From: Bacteroidales bacterium
GTDB taxonomy: Bacteria > Bacteroidota > Bacteroidia > Bacteroidales > UBA932
Assembly: GCA_017429885.1 (NCBI GenBank)
Contig: JAFROA010000038.1
Location: forward strand, 1 to 6,347
Length of the DNA: 6,347 nucleotides
Direction of reading: 5' to 3'
Shown here piece by piece: positions 5,353 to 6,347 of this stretch (positions are counted from its first letter, which is position 1; the number at the start of each line of letters is the position of its first letter). Both the position numbers and the translations under genes were made by a program. The notes under the pieces are model-generated. The model saw nothing but the letters and a program-made list of their open reading frames with translations, was not told the DNA's origin and did not search any database.

Positions 5353-6347
5353 ATGGATCCAAAGAAAAGACTAGCCTCACTCGACATCCTGCGTGGAATG
5401 GACTTGTTCCTCCTCCTCGTCGCAGGCCCGCTTATCCATACTTTCTTGAGTATCAACCAGTCTCCCGCATGGGATGGGGTCCGCCACCAGGTCACCCATG
5501 TCTCTTGGGAAGGATTTGTGCTTTGGGATATAATAATGCCCTTGTTCATGTTCATGTCAGGGGCGACCATCCCGTTCTCCATGGCTAAATACAGGGAAGG
5601 GGAGAAGCCTGGTAAGGCGTTCCATCTAAAGCTTTTAAAGCGCTTCGCTCTGTTGTTCTTCTTGGGATGGATCGTGCAAGGAAATCTGCTGAATCTCGAT
5701 TTCAAAGTGTTCCACCCGTTCGCGAACACGCTTCAAGCCATCGCTGTCGGCTATGTTTTCGCCGCCTTGGCGTTCGTTTATTTAGGCAAGAAAGGGAGTT
5801 GGATATTCGGCACGGCATGTTTCCTTTTGTATATCCTCGTGTTTGTCATTTTCGGGCACATGAATCTAGACCCGCAAGGGAATATCGCGATGGTGATCGA
5901 CAAGGCTGTGCTGGGATCCCACCGCGACGGGGTGATTTGGAACCCTGACGGGACCTGGGCATGGAACGAGGGATATCAATACACTTGGATCCTCAGTAGT
6001 CTCAATTTCATCGTTACCGTGATGTTAGGCTGTTATGCGGGCAGTGTCCTGAAGGATGAGACATGGAGAAAAGCGATGAGGGGATATGTGCTCGCGGCAA
6101 CCGGAGTATCACTTATCATCCTTGGTATCGCTCTTGACTCCTGGTTCCCTTGCATCAAAAAGATCTGGAGCAGTTCAATGACTCTTTATTCGGCTGGTTT
6201 CTGTAGCTTGGCTCTGGCTATAGTCTATCTGATTGTTGATGTGTGGGGCAAGAGCAAAGGCTTGAATTGGTTGAAGTTCTTCGGTATGAACTCGATAGCG
6301 GCTTACTGCATCGGAGAGGTAATCAATTTCTCTTCCGTCAGCAAGTC
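5353..6347 (+). CDS. DUF5009/HGSNAT-like (NagX, COG4299) membrane acyltransferase, 3' end outside the window
   Basis: This frame stays open to the window end for 331 codons plus 2 nt, close to the expected family length of roughly 370-390, so only the tail is missing. It begins MDPKKRLASLDILRGMDLFL, matching the RxxSLDxLRGxD opening of this family. Residues 49-70 contain HVSWEGF, then Asp59 and PLFMFMSG. His49 lies where the catalytic luminal histidine of human heparan-alpha-glucosaminide N-acetyltransferase falls, by my recollection. Further family-like stretches are KKIWSSSMTLYSAG (269-282) and FFGMNSIAAYCIGE (309-322). About nine hydrophobic segments are visible, near 17-33, 55-77, 96-110, 126-144, 150-168, 210-231, 243-262, 276-296 and 306-322. 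The ATG is 1 bp after the MFS stop, implying translational coupling. The bacterial relative NagX is linked to N-acetylglucosamine use. Acetyl transfer to an amino sugar, or a transport role, is likely but unproven here. Confidence 0.85.
   Translation, partial: MDPKKRLASLDILRGMDLFLLLVAGPLIHTFLSINQSPAWDGVRHQVTHVSWEGFVLWDIIMPLFMFMSGATIPFSMAKYREGEKPGKAFHLKLLKRFALLFFLGWIVQGNLLNLDFKVFHPFANTLQAIAVGYVFAALAFVYLGKKGSWIFGTACFLLYILVFVIFGHMNLDPQGNIAMVIDKAVLGSHRDGVIWNPDGTWAWNEGYQYTWILSSLNFIVTVMLGCYAGSVLKDETWRKAMRGYVLAATGVSLIILGIALDSWFPCIKKIWSSSMTLYSAGFCSLALAIVYLIVDVWGKSKGLNWLKFFGMNSIAAYCIGEVINFSSVSK

Noticed and set aside
4650..5729. Long minus-strand open frame of 359 codons opposite the transporter and acyltransferase genes.
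   Set aside because: Both plus-strand genes carry clear family motifs throughout. The antisense product has low-complexity, charged composition and no recognisable domain, and it spans the junction of two real genes.

Overview
The window looks like an ordinary chromosomal segment from a member of the Bacteroidota, probably Bacteroidales. The evidence is three exact copies of the TATATTTG form of the Bacteroidota -7 promoter element (TAnnTTTG) in front of genes, little sign of Shine-Dalgarno sequences, and the gene families present. No rRNA, tRNA, CRISPR array, insertion sequence or phage gene is visible, so the exact lineage cannot be fixed from the sequence.

Layout. Bases 1-75 are the last 24 codons of an unidentified plus-strand gene. 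A perfect 13-bp hairpin terminator (98-128) follows, then about 120 bp of AT-rich spacer. Bases 253-2650 hold a tight three-gene operon on the minus strand. In transcription order it encodes a NagD-like HAD-IIA phosphatase, a YqiA/YcfP-like alpha/beta hydrolase and a lipoate-protein ligase (lplA), with junctions of +6 and -20 bp. Bases 2651-2725 are a compact divergent promoter region with two mirror-image -7 elements and a 9-bp direct repeat between them. Bases 2726-6347 hold three plus-strand genes. They are a lipid-anchored M14 zinc carboxypeptidase resembling cytosolic carboxypeptidases, an MFS transporter of the organophosphate:phosphate antiporter (OPA) family with its own promoter almost touching its start codon, and a membrane acyltransferase of the DUF5009/HGSNAT/NagX type that runs off the window end.

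How the genes may work together. The minus-strand operon combines lipoate attachment with two small hydrolases of unknown substrate and looks like housekeeping. In the plus-strand set, an envelope carboxypeptidase, an inner-membrane phospho-compound transporter and a membrane protein from a family linked to amino sugars suggest salvage of a glycan or peptidoglycan-derived compound. This is inferred from family knowledge and adjacency, not shown by the sequence.

The clearest oddities are four. A dispersed repeat is built in frame into lplA, encoding CHPERSEGSTPSP. Two promoters lie so close to their start codons that the transcripts should be leaderless or nearly so. The M14D-like peptidase carries a lipoprotein signal. 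The divergent promoter region is symmetric. Nothing here is compelling as a wholly new system; the carboxypeptidase-transporter-acyltransferase cluster is the best candidate for an undescribed pathway.
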